A stretch of 64,000 nt of DNA, taken from the NCBI RefSeq assembly GCF_010119225.1, contig NZ_WNKF01000004.1, forward strand, positions 310,001 to 374,000, written 5' to 3'. Below are positions 62,986-64,000 of this stretch, piece by piece. A program made the position numbers and the translations under genes. The notes beneath the pieces were generated by a model. The model was not told the origin of the DNA. It searched no databases and worked only from the letters and a program-made list of their open reading frames with translations. Source of the stretch: Cyclobacterium roseum. Its GTDB lineage: Bacteria > Bacteroidota > Bacteroidia > Cytophagales > Cyclobacteriaceae. Each line of letters starts with the position of its first letter. Within the stretch, counting starts at the first letter, position 1.

Positions 62986-63672
62986 ATGAAATCAAAAGCC
63001 GCACTTCTCGAAAAACCTCAGTTACTGATCTTTGATGTGAATGAAACCTTATTGGATTTGAGTCCGGTAAAAAAAAGGGTGAATGATCTAAGGGGTGATG
63101 CGCATGCCTTTAAGGAATGGTTTTCCCTGCTGTTGCATTACTCCTGTGTGGAATCACTAAGCGGAAATTACCTTGAATTCAGCTCCATAGGCAAGGCAAC
63201 ACTGAAAATGGTTTTTCAGGAATACCAGAAAGACATTCAGGAAAAGGAGATAGAGGAGGTGTTAGGTTTGATGGGTACACTTCCTGCCCACAAGGAGGTT
63301 CCCGAAGCCTTGGAAATGTTACGCCACGCGGGGTATACGCTGGTGGCACTGAGCAATGGCAGCCTGGATATGGTTCAAAAGCAACTGGATCATGCAGGAC
63401 TTTCCCCATTTTTTGAACGGATTTTCAGTGTTGATGTCACCGGAAAATTTAAACCCGACCCGGCTACTTATACGCATGTATTGGATCAAATGCAGATCCA
63501 AGCCAACAAAGGAATGCTCCTTGCGGCCCATGCCTGGGATATTCTCGGAGCCCAGCGAGTGGGAATGCAAACGGCATTTGTCTCCCGCCCTGGTAAGGTG
63601 TTTTATCCAGAAGCAGCTCCTCCGGAATACACCGGGAATTCTTTAATGGAAATTGTTGTACAAATGAACTAA
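62986..63672 (+). CDS. Haloacid dehalogenase type II
   Basis: A 228-residue HAD-superfamily enzyme. The nucleophile motif is LLIFDVNETLLDL (Asp17), motif II is LVALSNGS, motif III has the Lys of GKFKPDPATY, and the family's later motif is LLAAHAWDILGAQRVGMQTA, with FVSRPGK after it, as in L-2-haloacid dehalogenases. Activity on haloacids is possible but such proteins often act on other small acids or phosphates. Standalone gene with an ATG start at 62986. Confidence 0.93.
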   Translation: MKSKAALLEKPQLLIFDVNETLLDLSPVKKRVNDLRGDAHAFKEWFSLLLHYSCVESLSGNYLEFSSIGKATLKMVFQEYQKDIQEKEIEEVLGLMGTLPAHKEVPEALEMLRHAGYTLVALSNGSLDMVQKQLDHAGLSPFFERIFSVDVTGKFKPDPATYTHVLDQMQIQANKGMLLAAHAWDILGAQRVGMQTAFVSRPGKVFYPEAAPPEYTGNSLMEIVVQMN

Positions 63673-63826
63673 TAGTTTGACGGTTGGAATCAATTGAGCC
63701 TCCATTTACTTAATAGAAGTACACCTTTCATTTGGTATCATCAACTATAGTAGGAACAGAATTATGGAAAAAAATATTGAAAGGCTATAACGAGCTAAAG
63801 ATTCACAACAAAACGTAAAAACATCC

Positions 63827-64000
63827 ATGAAAATCCTTACACTTTTTGTTCTTTTTCTGTTTAACGTATCTTGTGGGGATTCGTCATTGGGAGGGGAAGA
63901 TACCGAGCCGCCGTCTCATGACATTTTTGATTCCTTGCTATCGCGACATGTAGACAAGGAGGGGTTTGTGGATTACAAGGGTTTTATCGCTGACAAAGAG
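63827..64000 (+). CDS. DUF547 family lipoprotein, 3' partial
   Basis: The first 58 codons of a gene that runs off the window. A signal peptide with lipobox NVSC (MKILTLFVLFLFNVSC) is followed by an acidic tether and SLLSRHVDKEGFVDYKGFI, the usual opening of DUF547 proteins, which form a large, conserved, uncharacterised family. Its full length (normally about 250-280 residues) cannot be judged. Confidence 0.8.
   Translation, partial: MKILTLFVLFLFNVSCGDSSLGGEDTEPPSHDIFDSLLSRHVDKEGFVDYKGFIADKE

Overview
The window looks like chromosomal DNA of a free-living member of the phylum Bacteroidota, probably order Cytophagales and perhaps close to Cyclobacteriaceae; the family is an inference from gene content. 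Supporting signs: TonB-dependent receptors with an N-terminal carboxypeptidase-regulatory-like domain, a GldD gliding lipoprotein, a ThuA/sugar-dehydrogenase/cytochrome c lipoprotein, GMC oxidoreductase paired with a gluconate dehydrogenase subunit 3 protein, a DUF3127 protein, A-rich regions instead of Shine-Dalgarno sites before start codons, and promoters of the Bacteroidota type (-33 TTTG / -7 TAnnTTTG).

Layout. 1-3.4 kb: end of a non-ribosomal peptide synthetase (adenylation, carrier and thioesterase domains) followed closely by a HExxH lipoprotein. 3.5-6.0 kb: LemA/DUF2207 pair on the minus strand. 6.3-8.8 kb: four-gene signalling unit (small CPPDC protein, polytopic membrane protein, DegS/NarX-like kinase, NarL-like regulator). 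8.8-11.5 kb: phospholipid operon (CPBP protease, DUF2007, CdsA, Psd). 11.7-16.4 kb: housekeeping genes (DusB, EamA exporter, MscS, YpdA-like reductase, NRDE protein). 16.5-18.7 kb: BlaI/BlaR1-type regulatory pair with three operator palindromes; the BlaR1-like gene has an in-frame stop near its start. 18.7-23 kb: CYTH-like protein and a 1144-residue ThuA/dehydrogenase/PKD/cytochrome c lipoprotein. 23-25.8 kb: UbiA prenyltransferase divergent from a type III polyketide synthase-methyltransferase pair, a small candidate biosynthetic cluster. 25.8-33 kb: second MscS, a lipoprotein, a membrane MutS-like ATPase, a 50-codon membrane peptide, purK-purE and a BrkB-family protein. 33-41 kb: secreted and outer-membrane proteins, with several decayed genes. 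41-46.7 kb: GH3 glycosidase, DUF3127 protein, GMC oxidoreductase and its subunit 3 partner. 46.8-50.3 kb: TonB receptor, nitroreductase, GldD. 50.4-54.2 kb: desaturase, then a complete TPP-riboswitch-controlled TonB receptor (predicted thiamine importer). 54.2-64 kb: FAD oxidoreductase, large zinc metalloprotease, hydrolase-OsmC fusion, AhpD-like protein, DinB, rhodanese, haloacid dehalogenase, and the start of a DUF547 lipoprotein.

Recurring themes are cell-envelope and surface functions (about half of the proteins have signal peptides, lipoboxes or membrane spans) and gene decay: at least four loci show stops, frameshifts or truncation. A 74-bp dispersed repeat with an internal palindrome occurs twice, 56 kb apart, each time downstream of a gene and in the same orientation relative to it. 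No rRNA, tRNA, CRISPR array, insertion sequence or phage gene was seen. The best candidates for undescribed biology are the type III PKS/UbiA cluster, the CPPDC/membrane/kinase/regulator cluster, the dispersed repeat, and the NRPS-metallopeptidase pair.
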